This document shows, piece after piece, positions 25,181 to 33,816 of a DNA stretch of 64,000 nucleotides. A model generated the notes under the pieces. The model saw nothing but the letters and a program-made list of their open reading frames with translations. It made no database searches and was not told where the DNA came from. Both the position numbers and the translations under genes were made by a program. The stretch's first letter is position 1. Every line of letters begins with the position of its first letter. The stretch lies in NCBI RefSeq assembly GCF_014359565.1, contig NZ_JACIZD010000003.1, positions 124,001 to 188,000 on the forward strand, written 5' to 3'. This stretch comes from Immundisolibacter sp. GTDB taxonomy: Bacteria; Pseudomonadota; Gammaproteobacteria; Immundisolibacterales; Immundisolibacteraceae.

Positions 25181-26074
25181 ATGCTGCCCGGTGCCGTCTA
25201 CACCGATCCGAACGCGCTGGCGGGCCTGAAGGCCGCCGCCCGCGCCGACGCCGGCAACGCCGCGCCGGAGGTGGCGCGCCAGGCCGAGGCGCTGTTCCTG
25301 GGCGAGCTGCTCAAGACCCTGCGCAGCAGCGGCTTCGGGCCGGGTCTGCTGGACGGCCCGCAGGCCGAGATGTATCGCGACCTGCTGCACCGCCAGCTGG
25401 CGATGGACCTGAGCGCGCACGGCGGACTGGGCTTTGCCGACGCCATTGCCGGCGTCGTCGGCGGCAAGCCGGGCGCCGCGGCCATGCCCGCGGCCAGCCT
25501 GGGCGGCTTGCCGCGCGGCCTGACCGGCTTGCCGCCGCTGAGCCGGTCGCCGACGTCGGCCACCGGCGCCGACACCAGCGACTTCGACTCGCAAAGCGCC
25601 TTCGTGACCGAGCTGTGGCCGCACGCGCAGCGGGTCGGGCAGGCGCTGGGCATCGACGGGCGGGTGATCCTGGCGCAGGCGGCGCTCGAGACCGGCTGGG
25701 GCGAGCGCCTGCCGCGCGGCGCCGACGGCCAGCCCAGCCACAATCTGTTCGGCATCAAGGCCCACGGCTGGGGCGGACCGGTGGCGCGGGTGCCGACGCT
25801 GGAATTTCGCGACGGCGCGCTGCGGCGCGAGACGGCCGATTTTCGCGCCTACGGTTCCTACGCCGAGGCCTTCGACGACTACGCGCGCTTTCTGACCGAA
25901 AACCCGCGTTACCGGCAGGCGCTGTCCGCCGGCGATGCGGCCGGCTTTGCACGCGGCCTGCAGGACGCAGGCTATGCGACCGACCCGGCCTACGCCCGCA
26001 AGATCCTGGGCGTGCTGGGCAGCCCACTGCTGGCCGATCTGGATCGGCCAGCCGACACCGGAGGCCTGGCATGA
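25181..26074 (+). CDS. flgJ: FlgJ, rod-capping protein with peptidoglycan hydrolase domain
   Basis: 297 residues. The N-terminal rod-binding half shows VARQAEALFLGELLKTLRSSGFGPGLLDGPQAEMYRDLLHRQLA. After a Pro/Ser/Gly linker (about 105-125) comes the glucosaminidase half: ILAQAALETGWGERLPRGADGQPSHNLFGIKAHGWGG with the catalytic Glu of ALETGWG, and YASYAEAFDDYA-like GSYAEAFDDYARFL. It digests the wall to let the rod through. Its stop overlaps flgK as ATGA. Confidence 0.95.
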   Translation: MLPGAVYTDPNALAGLKAAARADAGNAAPEVARQAEALFLGELLKTLRSSGFGPGLLDGPQAEMYRDLLHRQLAMDLSAHGGLGFADAIAGVVGGKPGAAAMPAASLGGLPRGLTGLPPLSRSPTSATGADTSDFDSQSAFVTELWPHAQRVGQALGIDGRVILAQAALETGWGERLPRGADGQPSHNLFGIKAHGWGGPVARVPTLEFRDGALRRETADFRAYGSYAEAFDDYARFLTENPRYRQALSAGDAAGFARGLQDAGYATDPAYARKILGVLGSPLLADLDRPADTGGLA

Positions 26075-27981
26075 GCGCCATCAACATCGGCGTATCCGGG
26101 CTGCTGGCCTTCCAGCGCTCGCTGGACGTCACTGCCCACAACATCAGCAACGTCGCCACCGACGGCTACAGCCGCCAGCGAGCCGAGATAACGCCGGCCA
26201 CGGCGCAGTTCCTGTCCGACAGTTACTACGGCAACGGCGTGCAGGTGGCCACGGTACGGCGTTCCTACGACCGTTTCGTCACCGCCGAGATGTGGGGGCA
26301 GACCTCGGCGCAGCGGTCCCTGCAGACCTATGCCGACATGACGCAGCGCGTCGGTGCGCCGCTGGCGGATGCCTCGTCCAGCCTGCAGGGGGCGCTGTCG
26401 GATTACTACGCGGCGCTGCGGGCAGTGGCGGCCACGCCGCAGGATGCTTCGGCCCGCCAGGTGGCGCTGTCGAGCATGCAGACGCTCAGCACCCGCGTGC
26501 ACACGCTGGACAGCTCGCTGGCCGCCCTGGATCAGGAGGTCAGCGGGCGAATTGCCGCCACGGTCAGTCAGATCAGCGCGTTGGCGACGCAGATTGCGGA
26601 TATCAACCGACGCATCGCAGGGGCCGGTACGGCGCCGCCCAATGACCTGCTGGACAGTCGCGACCGCATGGTCGGCGAGCTGGCCACCAAGATCGCCGTG
26701 CAGGTGGTGCCGCAGGCGGACGGCACGGTCAACGTGCTGATCGGCACCGGCCAATCGGTCGTCACCGGCACGCAGGCCTTCACGCTGACCACCGGCGGCG
26801 ACCCGTACGACGCCAGCCGGCCGGAGGTCTACCACACCGGCAGCAGCGGCACCGGCGCCATCAGCGAGCAGCTGACCGGCGGTGAACTGGGTGGCCTGCT
26901 CGATTTTCGCCGCCAGGTGCTGGACCCGGCGCGCGCCTCCATCGGGCGCGTCGTGAGTGGTGTGGCAATCGCCGGCAACGCCCAGCACCGGCTCGGTCTG
27001 GACGCCTACGGCGAGCTGGGCGGCGACCTGTGGGCGGACCTGTCGGGCGCAGCCCAGGTTTTGGGCAGCGGCGCCAACACCGGCGACGGCGTGGTCGATG
27101 CCACCATCAGCGACCTGGCCGGGCTGACCGACAGCCGCTACCGGCTGGCGCGCGATGCGGGTGGCTACACCCTGACCCGGCTGAACGACGGCACGGTGTT
27201 CAATCTGACCAGTTTCCCCGGCGCGCCGGCAAGCGTGGACGGCTTCACGCTGAGCCTGACCGCCGGGACAATGGCGGTCGGCGACAGTTTCCAGATCAAC
27301 CCCACCGGTAGTGCCGCCAACCAGTTTCGTCTGGCCATCACCGACCCGGCGCGCCTGGCCCTGGCCGGGCCGGTGCGCAGCGCGGCAGGCAACGGCAACA
27401 CCGGCACCGGCCTGATCGGCGCGCCGGTGGCGCTGGCCCTGCCGACGCCGCCGGGCGACCTGCTCGGCCCGGTGACCATCACCTTCACATCGCCGACCAC
27501 CTTCGACGTGGCCGGTGTCGGCGCGGGTCTGCCGGCGGCGGGCGTGGTCTACGACCCGGCTGCCGGTGCCACGATCGCCTTCAACGGCTGGAGCGTGCGC
27601 CTGGACGGCAAGCCGGCGGCCGGCGACGTGTTCACCGTCCAGGCCAATGCCGGCGGCAGCGGCGATGGTCGCAACGCCGAGGCCCTGGCCGGCCAGGAAT
27701 CGAAACAGATCCTGGAAGGCGGCCGCGCCAGTGCCCTGAACAGCTACGCCGGCCTGCTGGCGCGGGTCGGCAGCGCCGGCCAGCAGGCGCGCATCGGCGC
27801 CGACGCGCGCCAGGCGCTGGTCGATCAGGCCTCGAGCGCCCGCGAGGCGGTGTCCGGCGTCAATCTCGACGAGGAAGCCGCCAACCTGGTGCAGCTGCAG
27901 CAGGCCTACCAGGCGGCGGCGCAGATCATCGCCATCAGCGACAGCCTGTTCGCTTCCCTGCTCAACGCGGTAGCCAACTGA
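26071..27981 (+). CDS. flgK: Hook-filament junction protein FlgK
   Basis: 636 residues from ATG 26071, in the ATGA overlap with flgJ. The N-terminus INIGVSGLLAFQRSLDVTAHNISNVATDGYSRQRAEITPA and the C-terminus GVNLDEEAANLVQLQQAYQAAAQIIAISDSLFASLLNAVAN are the conserved helical ends. The long middle is variable. It joins hook and filament and is a FlgN client. flgL begins two bases after the stop. Confidence 0.96.
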   Translation: MSAINIGVSGLLAFQRSLDVTAHNISNVATDGYSRQRAEITPATAQFLSDSYYGNGVQVATVRRSYDRFVTAEMWGQTSAQRSLQTYADMTQRVGAPLADASSSLQGALSDYYAALRAVAATPQDASARQVALSSMQTLSTRVHTLDSSLAALDQEVSGRIAATVSQISALATQIADINRRIAGAGTAPPNDLLDSRDRMVGELATKIAVQVVPQADGTVNVLIGTGQSVVTGTQAFTLTTGGDPYDASRPEVYHTGSSGTGAISEQLTGGELGGLLDFRRQVLDPARASIGRVVSGVAIAGNAQHRLGLDAYGELGGDLWADLSGAAQVLGSGANTGDGVVDATISDLAGLTDSRYRLARDAGGYTLTRLNDGTVFNLTSFPGAPASVDGFTLSLTAGTMAVGDSFQINPTGSAANQFRLAITDPARLALAGPVRSAAGNGNTGTGLIGAPVALALPTPPGDLLGPVTITFTSPTTFDVAGVGAGLPAAGVVYDPAAGATIAFNGWSVRLDGKPAAGDVFTVQANAGGSGDGRNAEALAGQESKQILEGGRASALNSYAGLLARVGSAGQQARIGADARQALVDQASSAREAVSGVNLDEEAANLVQLQQAYQAAAQIIAISDSLFASLLNAVAN

Positions 27982-27983
27982 CC

Positions 27984-29186
27984 ATGCGCGTATCGACAGC
28001 CGATTTTTACGCCCGCAGCCTGATCGGGATGCGCGATCGCCAGTCGGCCCTGGCGGAAGTCCAGCGCCAGCTGGGCAATGGCCTGCGGCTGGAGAATCCG
28101 GTTGACGATCCGGCCGGTGCGGCCAGTGTCAGCCGTCTCGACGGCGCACTGGCGGCGACAGATTCCTACAGTGCGATGGTGAATCGCGCCAGTGCGGCCA
28201 TGGCGGCGGAGGAAGGTGCGCTCACCAGCGTCAACGACGTCCTGAACCGGGTTCGCGAGCTGACCTTGCAGGCCCAGTCGGCTGCCCAGTCACAGGAGTC
28301 GCGCCGTGCCATCGCCACCGAGGTCCAGGCCCTGCGTGCGCAGCTGCTGTCGCTGGCCAACAGCCGCGGGGCGGATGGGGAATACCTGTTTGCCGGCTAC
28401 AGCGTCAACGTGCCGCCGTTCCAGGAGACGGCCGGGGTGGTCAGCTATGTTGGCGACGCCGGTCAACGCACGCTGGAACTGAGTCCGGGCAACAACATCG
28501 CGGTTGCCGATCCGGGCAGTTCGGTATTTGCCGGCGCCCGCGCCGGCAACGGCGCGTTTGTCAGTGCCGCGGCGGCGACCAACAGCGGCACGCTGATGAT
28601 CGGCGGCACGGCCGTGGTCGGCAGCTTCGTGCCTGACGACTACACGGTCAGCTTCGCGGTCGCCGCCGACGGAGTGGTCAGCTACACAGTCACCGGCGTG
28701 CTGTCCGGGCCGGTGGCCAGCGGCGTTTACGCCAACGGCGACACGCTCGATTTCAATGGCGTCACCCTGAACCTGTCCGGCACCCCGGCCGACGGCGACA
28801 GCCTGAGCGTGACGCCGGCCAGTCGACAGGACGTGTTCTCCGCGCTGTCCGAACTGACCGACGCGCTGTATCTGCCGGACGCCACGCCGGCCCAGCGGGC
28901 GGCGCAGGCGAACCGCCTCAGCCGGAGCCTGGAAACGCTCGACCAGCAGCTGACGCATCTGTCGTCGGTGCGTGCCAACCTCGGTTCGCGCCTGAAGGCC
29001 GCGGAGGTGGTCGCCGATGCCCACGCCGGATCGGCGCTGCAGATCCAGCAGGCACTGTCGGGCGTGCGCGATCTGGACTACGCCGAGGCCGCCACGCGCC
29101 TGGCGCAGAACATGACCGGCCTGCAGGCGGCGCAGGAGGCCTTCAGCCGCCTGGCCAATCTGTCGCTGTTCAACTATTTGCGCTGA
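27984..29186 (+). CDS. flgL: Hook-filament junction protein FlgL
   Basis: 400 residues. It opens MRVSTADFYARSLIGMRDRQSALAEVQRQLGNGLRLENPVDDPAGAASVSRLDGALA, typical of FlgL/flagellin D0-D1 regions, and ends with a flagellin-like helix (YAEAATRLAQNMTGLQAAQEAFSRLANLSLFNYLR). It is the last gene of the operon in this window; no filament genes follow. No T-rich hairpin terminator is visible in the 60 bases after it. Confidence 0.95.
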   Translation: MRVSTADFYARSLIGMRDRQSALAEVQRQLGNGLRLENPVDDPAGAASVSRLDGALAATDSYSAMVNRASAAMAAEEGALTSVNDVLNRVRELTLQAQSAAQSQESRRAIATEVQALRAQLLSLANSRGADGEYLFAGYSVNVPPFQETAGVVSYVGDAGQRTLELSPGNNIAVADPGSSVFAGARAGNGAFVSAAAATNSGTLMIGGTAVVGSFVPDDYTVSFAVAADGVVSYTVTGVLSGPVASGVYANGDTLDFNGVTLNLSGTPADGDSLSVTPASRQDVFSALSELTDALYLPDATPAQRAAQANRLSRSLETLDQQLTHLSSVRANLGSRLKAAEVVADAHAGSALQIQQALSGVRDLDYAEAATRLAQNMTGLQAAQEAFSRLANLSLFNYLR

Positions 29187-29247
29187 GCGGGCTCGCCGCG
29201 CGCGTCACTTGCCTTGGGCCTTGCCGGGCGCATGGCAGACTAACGCG

Positions 29248-29943
29248 ATGCTGTGGGCACATCCGCTTCGCGATCTGCATTGGTCGGCACGCATCAGCGC
29301 CGCCGGTCGACAGGTCCTGACACTGCTGCCGGCGCTGGCGATCGGCCTGCTGGTGGCGCAAGCACGCCCGGCCGACGCCGCCGAGACGCCGTGGCTGGCT
29401 GCCTGGGTGGTTTACTGCACGCTCGACCTGTCCCTGCTGTGGTTTCTTGCGTTGCGCCTGGATGCACAGGCCACCCGTCGCCGCGCGCAGTGGAACGACC
29501 CTGGCGCCGCCATGCTGTTCACGCTGGTCACTACTGCGGCGTGCGCCAGCCTGGTGGCGGTGGTATTGGCGGTGCAGACCGGCCAACATCTGCACGGCCT
29601 GGCCCGGTGGGCTCATCTCGCGCTGGCCATGGTGTCCCTCGCGGGCGCCTGGCTGCTGATCCAAGCCAACTTCGCGCTGCACTACGCGCGTGCCTACTAT
29701 CGCCCGCCGGCCGGTTCGCAGGAGTCGGCCCGCGGCCTGGAATTTCCCGGCCGCAAGGCGCCCGACTGCCTTGATTTCCTCTATTACTCGGCGGTGATTG
29801 GCATGACTTCGCAGGTGTCCGACGTGGTCGTGCATGGGCGCCACATGCGCCGCATGACGCTCATGCACAGTCTGTTGTCGTTTGCCTTCAACCTGGTGGT
29901 GCTGGCGGTGGCGGTCAACGTGTTCGCGTCCAATCTGGTCTGA
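29248..29943 (+). CDS. DUF1345 family integral membrane protein
   Basis: 231 residues from ATG 29248. About five hydrophobic segments are visible. The C-terminal block FALHYARAYYRPP...GLEFPGRKAPDCLDFLYYSAVIGMTSQVSDVVVHGRHMRRMTLMHSLLSFAFNLVVLAVAVN is the DUF1345 signature (dots mark omitted residues). The function is unknown across the family. It follows the flagellar operon without overlap; an EamA-like gene starts 12 bases on. Confidence 0.85.
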   Translation: MLWAHPLRDLHWSARISAAGRQVLTLLPALAIGLLVAQARPADAAETPWLAAWVVYCTLDLSLLWFLALRLDAQATRRRAQWNDPGAAMLFTLVTTAACASLVAVVLAVQTGQHLHGLARWAHLALAMVSLAGAWLLIQANFALHYARAYYRPPAGSQESARGLEFPGRKAPDCLDFLYYSAVIGMTSQVSDVVVHGRHMRRMTLMHSLLSFAFNLVVLAVAVNVFASNLV

Positions 29944-29955
29944 CGGGAGGTGCGC

Positions 29956-30393
29956 GTGGCGCTTGCAGCAGGTTCCGGCTGGTTTGCGTGGGCGCTGGCC
30001 TCGGCGGTATTTGCCGCCCTGACGGCAATCTTCGCCAAGGTCGGGCTGCAAGGCGTGGACCCGGACCTGGCCACGTTGATCCGCACCGTCATCATCCTGG
30101 GTGTGCTCGCGGTATTCGTGCTGGCGACCGGCAAATGGGTCAACCCGCTCGGGCTGGCCGGCCGGACGTGGCTGTTTCTGACCCTGTCCGCAGTGGCGAC
30201 CGGTGCTTCGTGGGTGTGTTACTTCCGTGCCTTGCAGATGGGCGATGCGTCCAAGGTGGCCCCGGTCGACAAGTTCAGCCTGGTGCTGGTGGCGGTGTTC
30301 GCCTTCGCCTTCCTTGGCGAGCGCCCGTCGTTGCGGGAATGGGCCGGCATCGTCATGGTCGCCGCCGGCGTGCTGACGCTGGCGATCCGCTGA
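29956..30393 (+). CDS. Half-size EamA/DMT transporter
   Basis: 145 residues from GTG 29956, with GGGAGG at 29945-29950; GTG 29950 lies inside that site. Four or five transmembrane segments make a single EamA domain (WALASAVFAALTAIFAKVGLQGVDPDLATLIRTVIIL, then SWVCYFRALQMGDASKVAPVDKFSLVLVAVFAFAFLGERPSLREWAGIVMVAAGVLTLAI). One-domain DMT proteins usually dimerise; substrates are unknown. The stop codon falls inside the terminal repeat of the insertion-element remnant that follows. Confidence 0.87.
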   Translation: MALAAGSGWFAWALASAVFAALTAIFAKVGLQGVDPDLATLIRTVIILGVLAVFVLATGKWVNPLGLAGRTWLFLTLSAVATGASWVCYFRALQMGDASKVAPVDKFSLVLVAVFAFAFLGERPSLREWAGIVMVAAGVLTLAIR

Positions 30394-30793
30394 GAGTCGT
30401 AGAGTTTTTCTCAGCTCCCCCGCTTGGATCGGAACTGGCGTGCCCTGTGGCCATGACGATGCCCAGCGAACGCGATGGTCGGCTTGCCGAGGCGAGCCTG
30501 TTCGAGGAATTACCCTTGCCCAGCTCGGAGCAGATACGGCGGGCACAGGCCAAGGCGGTGGCCCGGCGCAGCCACAGCATGCCGCGGCTGCGCGAGCCCA
30601 ACCGCCTGCAGATCGAGATGCGCGCCGCGGACCTGGAATCGCTGCTGGCCGCCGATCACCGCGCCCGGCTGGTCTGGGGCTATGTCGTGCGGCAGATCTG
30701 ACAAACCGCGCGCGCCGCCCACCGATGAAGTCGCAGCCGTTGTCGGCAGGCGAGTTGCCAGGGTCGAAATCCGAAAAACTCTCAGTCTCTGAG
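30390..30793 (+). mobile_element. Decayed insertion element with imperfect 21-base terminal inverted repeats
   Basis: The left end CTGAGAGTCGTAGAGTTTTTC (21 bases, 30390-30410) matches the reverse complement of 30773-30793 at 17 of 21 positions. The 404-base interior holds the start of a transposase gene and nothing else. The left end is repeated directly near 31466. The size and internal deletion make it a non-autonomous remnant. The right end merges with the ribosome binding site of the next gene. Confidence 0.72.
30453..30701 (+). pseudogene. Transposase N-terminal fragment (IS1182-like)
   Basis: 82 residues from ATG 30453. The end LREPNRLQIEMRAADLESLLAADHRARLVWGYV resembles the opening of IS1182/DDE-type transposases, which begin with an N-R-x-Q-I segment and then D-H-x-A-R-x-V-W. 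The catalytic domain is missing: a stop follows seven residues after this motif and the right terminal repeat comes 72 bases later. It is therefore a truncated remnant, not an active gene. Confidence 0.65.
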
Positions 30794-30803
30794 GAGACCG
30801 GCG

Positions 30804-31469
30804 ATGGGTAAACAGGTGCTGCTGATCGGAGCCACCGGCCTGGTTGGGCAAGGCGTGCTGAACCTGTTCCTGCAGGCGCCGGACATCGTAGGCGTGACCG
30901 CACTGGTGCGGCGACCGTTCGATGCCCGGCACCAGAAATTGCGGGTGCTGCAGGTGCCGGCGTTCACATCCGAGGCACTGGTCGCCCTGGACCTGCGTGG
31001 GCATGACGCCTGTCTGTACTGCGCCGGGCCATTGCCGGTAGGCATGACCGAAGCGGCGTACCGCGAGGCCACGGTGGCCACGCTGGCGCGCGTCGTCGAG
31101 GCTTACGCTGCCGCGAATCCCGGCGGCTTCGTTGCCTATGTATCCGGCATGGGCGCCGATGCCGGCAGCCGCGTGATGCCGATGCGCGTGAAGGGTGAAG
31201 CCGAATCCGTGCTTGTACGTTCGGGCCTGTCCCACACCAGCCTGCGGCCGGGGGTGGTGCGGCCGGTGCTCGGCGAGTCCTCGCCGCATCGGCTGCGGCG
31301 CTGGCTGTATGCGTTGGGCGACCCCGCGCTGGCGGCGGCGGCTCGTCTGCTGCCGGGCGTATTCACCACCACGCGCGCCATCGGCGGCTGCATGTTGCGC
31401 TTGGTGCGCATGGACGGCGCGCGGCCGGCCATCATCGACAACGCCGCCATCGCGCGGAACTGCGACTGA
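30804..31469 (+). CDS. NAD(P)-binding epimerase-like protein
   Basis: 221 residues from ATG 30804. The ribosome binding site GAGGAG (30791-30796) is partly inside the insertion element's right repeat. The Rossmann motif is GATGLVGQGVLNLFL at the N-terminus. A short-chain-like active region YVSGMGADAGSRVMPMRVKGEAESVLVRSGLSHTSLRPGVVRPV follows, with Lys and a serine before it, as in NmrA/HTATIP2-like atypical SDR proteins. The substrate is unknown. Its stop lies in a second copy of the element's left end, so the gene is bracketed by element sequences. Confidence 0.85.
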   Translation: MGKQVLLIGATGLVGQGVLNLFLQAPDIVGVTALVRRPFDARHQKLRVLQVPAFTSEALVALDLRGHDACLYCAGPLPVGMTEAAYREATVATLARVVEAYAAANPGGFVAYVSGMGADAGSRVMPMRVKGEAESVLVRSGLSHTSLRPGVVRPVLGESSPHRLRRWLYALGDPALAAAARLLPGVFTTTRAIGGCMLRLVRMDGARPAIIDNAAIARNCD

Positions 31470-31524
31470 GAGTCCGAGACTTTTTTCTCAGATCCCCGTT
31501 TGGCGCGGAACTGGCATGCCCTGA
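31466..31524 (+). repeat. Solo copy of the insertion element's left end
   Basis: About 59 bases match 30390-30448 in direct orientation: CTGAGAGTC at the start, then A/T-rich TTTTTTCTCAG, then CGGAACTGGC and TGCCCTG. No inner transposase part or right end follows. Together with the first copy it forms a direct repeat around the epimerase-like gene. Confidence 0.7.
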
Positions 31525-31536
31525 GCGGCCGGCGGC

Positions 31537-32823
31537 TCAGGGCGGCGCGGCCGGCGCCTCGAGCTCGGCCCGCTCGGCTTCGCTGATCAGGCCCAGGCGC
31601 GCCGCCTCGGCGGCCGGCAGCAGGCCCCAGGCGGCGGCCCGGCGCAGGCGGCTTCGCACATGCCGGTCGCTGGCGCGGTCGGCCATGTAGGCCTGCATGC
31701 CTTCGCCGACGATGGTGGCGCCGCTGCCGGCCATCACCGCGCGCTGGTAGGCCTCGACCTCGGCCAGATCCTGGGCCAGCCGCGCCGCCGGCAGGGCTTC
31801 CCGATACGCGGCCAGCACCAGCCAGGCCTGCAGCGGGTGGCCGACCCACTTGCCGCTCATGCCCAGTTCCATGCCGTGGCGGGCATCGGCGTAGACCTGC
31901 GCCAGCGCCGCCAGCACCTTGGCGCGGTTCTGCTCGCGCTGGTTTGCGCTCAGCGTCTCGCCGCGGTGCAGCGGCGTCGGGTAGTTCAGCGTCATGCTGT
32001 CGATGGCCGGCACGCCGCAGGCCCCGGCGGCGTTGATCAGCGCGCAGCGCGCCCAGTCGCAGACCGGATGGTCGTTGCGGATTTCCGGCAGGCCGACGTC
32101 GGCGCTGTAGTCGGCAATGCCCCAGATGATGCCGGTCAGGCGCGTCCCGGCGGCATCGGTCAGCTCCGTCAGGCGCTCCACGGCGCGCGCCGACTCGACC
32201 AGGAACTGCACCCGGATGTGGCCGTCCGGCAGGCCGATGTGGCGCTCGAGCACGCCCAGCACCTCGCACAGCCAGGCGATCTCCTGGCCGCTTTCGGCCT
32301 TCGGCCACACCACGGCCTCGATCGGATAATCGTCCGGCGCGGCCTGGCCGGCGACCGCGGTCAGGACCTCGACCAGATCGTCGACGCAGCCGTCGAGGCC
32401 GATTCCGGCCGGGCGAAACAGGCGCAGCGTGCGGCCGAAATCGGCCTTCCGGAAGCACTCGATGGCGCCGGCGCGCGCCTGCCGGGCCGCTTCGGCGGTG
32501 GCGGCAACGGCGTCTTCCGCATCCAGCAGTAGCGCCGGTACGCTCCCGTCGCTGGCCAGCACGGCGTGCAGCGGCGCCGGATCGACCCCCAGGTGCGCCG
32601 CGACCGCATCGACCGTAAGCTCGAAGCGCGCCAGCAGGCGCGGCACGCTGGCCAGGGCCGACAGGGCTTTTTCCGGCCGGCCGCTGGCCGGCGTGGTGAA
32701 GTGGACCTGCTGGCGCCAGAAGCGCAGCGGCAGCTCGAACTGGCGGGCGCGGTAGGTGGCGAGCAGGGCGCCGCGGGAGGCCCGTGCGACGGTGGCAATA
32801 AGGTCGGTTTTTGGCTGCTGCAC
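31537..32823 (-). CDS. HpcH/HpaI aldolase-citrate lyase family protein (CitE-like)
   Basis: 428 residues from ATG 32823. Family clues are LLLDAEDAVAATAEAARQARAGAIECFR (acidic metal-binding and a substrate-binding region), VWPKAESGQEIAWLCEVLGVLE, HIRVQFLVESARAVERLTEL (the conserved Glu in a VESA context), and GIADYSADVGLP. These resemble citryl-, malyl- or methylmalyl-CoA lyases, which cleave or form C-C bonds next to a CoA thioester. It is longer than the 270-300 residues of simple CitE, with extra helices at the C-terminus. It stands alone between the solo repeat and an SDR gene on the other strand. The substrate is not readable. Confidence 0.78.
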   Translation of the reverse strand: MQQPKTDLIATVARASRGALLATYRARQFELPLRFWRQQVHFTTPASGRPEKALSALASVPRLLARFELTVDAVAAHLGVDPAPLHAVLASDGSVPALLLDAEDAVAATAEAARQARAGAIECFRKADFGRTLRLFRPAGIGLDGCVDDLVEVLTAVAGQAAPDDYPIEAVVWPKAESGQEIAWLCEVLGVLERHIGLPDGHIRVQFLVESARAVERLTELTDAAGTRLTGIIWGIADYSADVGLPEIRNDHPVCDWARCALINAAGACGVPAIDSMTLNYPTPLHRGETLSANQREQNRAKVLAALAQVYADARHGMELGMSGKWVGHPLQAWLVLAAYREALPAARLAQDLAEVEAYQRAVMAGSGATIVGEGMQAYMADRASDRHVRSRLRRAAAWGLLPAAEAARLGLISEAERAELEAPAAPP

Positions 32824-33012
32824 GGCGTACTTCCGGGATCAGTGGCGGCATGGGGAGATGCGAAAGTATTCCGCGTTTCCCGCAGCGCGGGGATGCGCTG
32901 CCAAAATCGGCGGCTGTGGAGCCCGGCGGCGCCGGGCGATCAGCTCTGTAATGTTTCCGTGGCAAGTTGCACAGCGCGGCGTTTCTGACGCCCCTTATCG
33001 AGGAGGTGTGGA

Positions 33013-33807
33013 GTGGATTTGGGACTGAACGACCGCGTGGCGGTGGTGTGCGGCGCCAGTCAGGGCATGGGCCGGGCGATTGCGGCCGGGCTGGCCGCGG
33101 AGGGTGCGCGGGTGTTGCTGGTGGCGCGCAATGCCGATCGGCTGGCCGAAGCCGAGCGGGCGATCGCCGCGCAGGTGCCCGGCGCCAGCCTGGCGACGGT
33201 GGCACTGGATCTGACCGTTGCGGGCAGCGCAGCGGCGGCGGTCGAAGCCGCGCAGCAGCGCTGGGACCGCCTGGACGTGTTGGTCACCAACACCGGCGGC
33301 CCGCCGCCGGGTCAGCCGCTGGACCTGGACGACGACAAATTCCTGCTGGCCTACGAACAGAATTTCATGAACGTGGTGCGCCTGTGCCGGCACGCGGTGC
33401 CGGCCATGCGCGCGCACGGCTACGGGCGGGTCATCAACGTGCTGGCGCTGTCGGTGCGCCAGATCGAGGACAACCTGGTGCTGTCGTCCACCTCGCGCCT
33501 GGGCGTGGTGGCCTACGCGCGCTATCTGGCCGAGCAGGTGGCCGCCGACGGCATTACCGTGAACAACGTGTTGCCGGGGTCGATTCATACCGAGCGCCTG
33601 GGGCAGGTGTCGCAGATGCAGGCCAGGCATTTCGGGCGCGATCCGGCCGGCGAAATCGCACTGCGCGCCCAGCGGGTGCCGATGAAGCGCCTCGGCCTGC
33701 CGCAGGAAATGGCCGACGTGGTGGCGTTTCTGGCTTCCGAGCGGGCGGCCTTCCTGACCGGGCTGAGCATTCCGGTCGACGGCGGCCAGTTGCGGTCGGT
33801 GCTGTGA
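33013..33807 (+). CDS. Short-chain dehydrogenase/reductase
   Basis: 264 residues from GTG 33013, with AGGAGG at 33001-33006. The N-terminal nucleotide motif is VCGASQGMGRAIAAGLA; NTGG replaces the usual NNAG. The catalytic Tyr-Lys pair is not in standard form: VALRYLAEQ-like VAYARYLAEQVAADGITVNNVLPG has Tyr but Arg where YxxxK would put Lys. It resembles 3-oxoacyl-ACP reductase paralogues (FabG-like). The adjacent hydratase gene starts nine bases later, so the pair may act in one aromatic or keto-acid pathway. Confidence 0.85.
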   Translation: MDLGLNDRVAVVCGASQGMGRAIAAGLAAEGARVLLVARNADRLAEAERAIAAQVPGASLATVALDLTVAGSAAAAVEAAQQRWDRLDVLVTNTGGPPPGQPLDLDDDKFLLAYEQNFMNVVRLCRHAVPAMRAHGYGRVINVLALSVRQIEDNLVLSSTSRLGVVAYARYLAEQVAADGITVNNVLPGSIHTERLGQVSQMQARHFGRDPAGEIALRAQRVPMKRLGLPQEMADVVAFLASERAAFLTGLSIPVDGGQLRSVL

Positions 33808-33816
33808 GGTAAGTCG

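Noticed and set aside
30702-30811. Further transposase coding sequence after the fragment
   Set aside because: The frame stops at 30699-30701 and other frames show no transposase motifs before the right terminal repeat.
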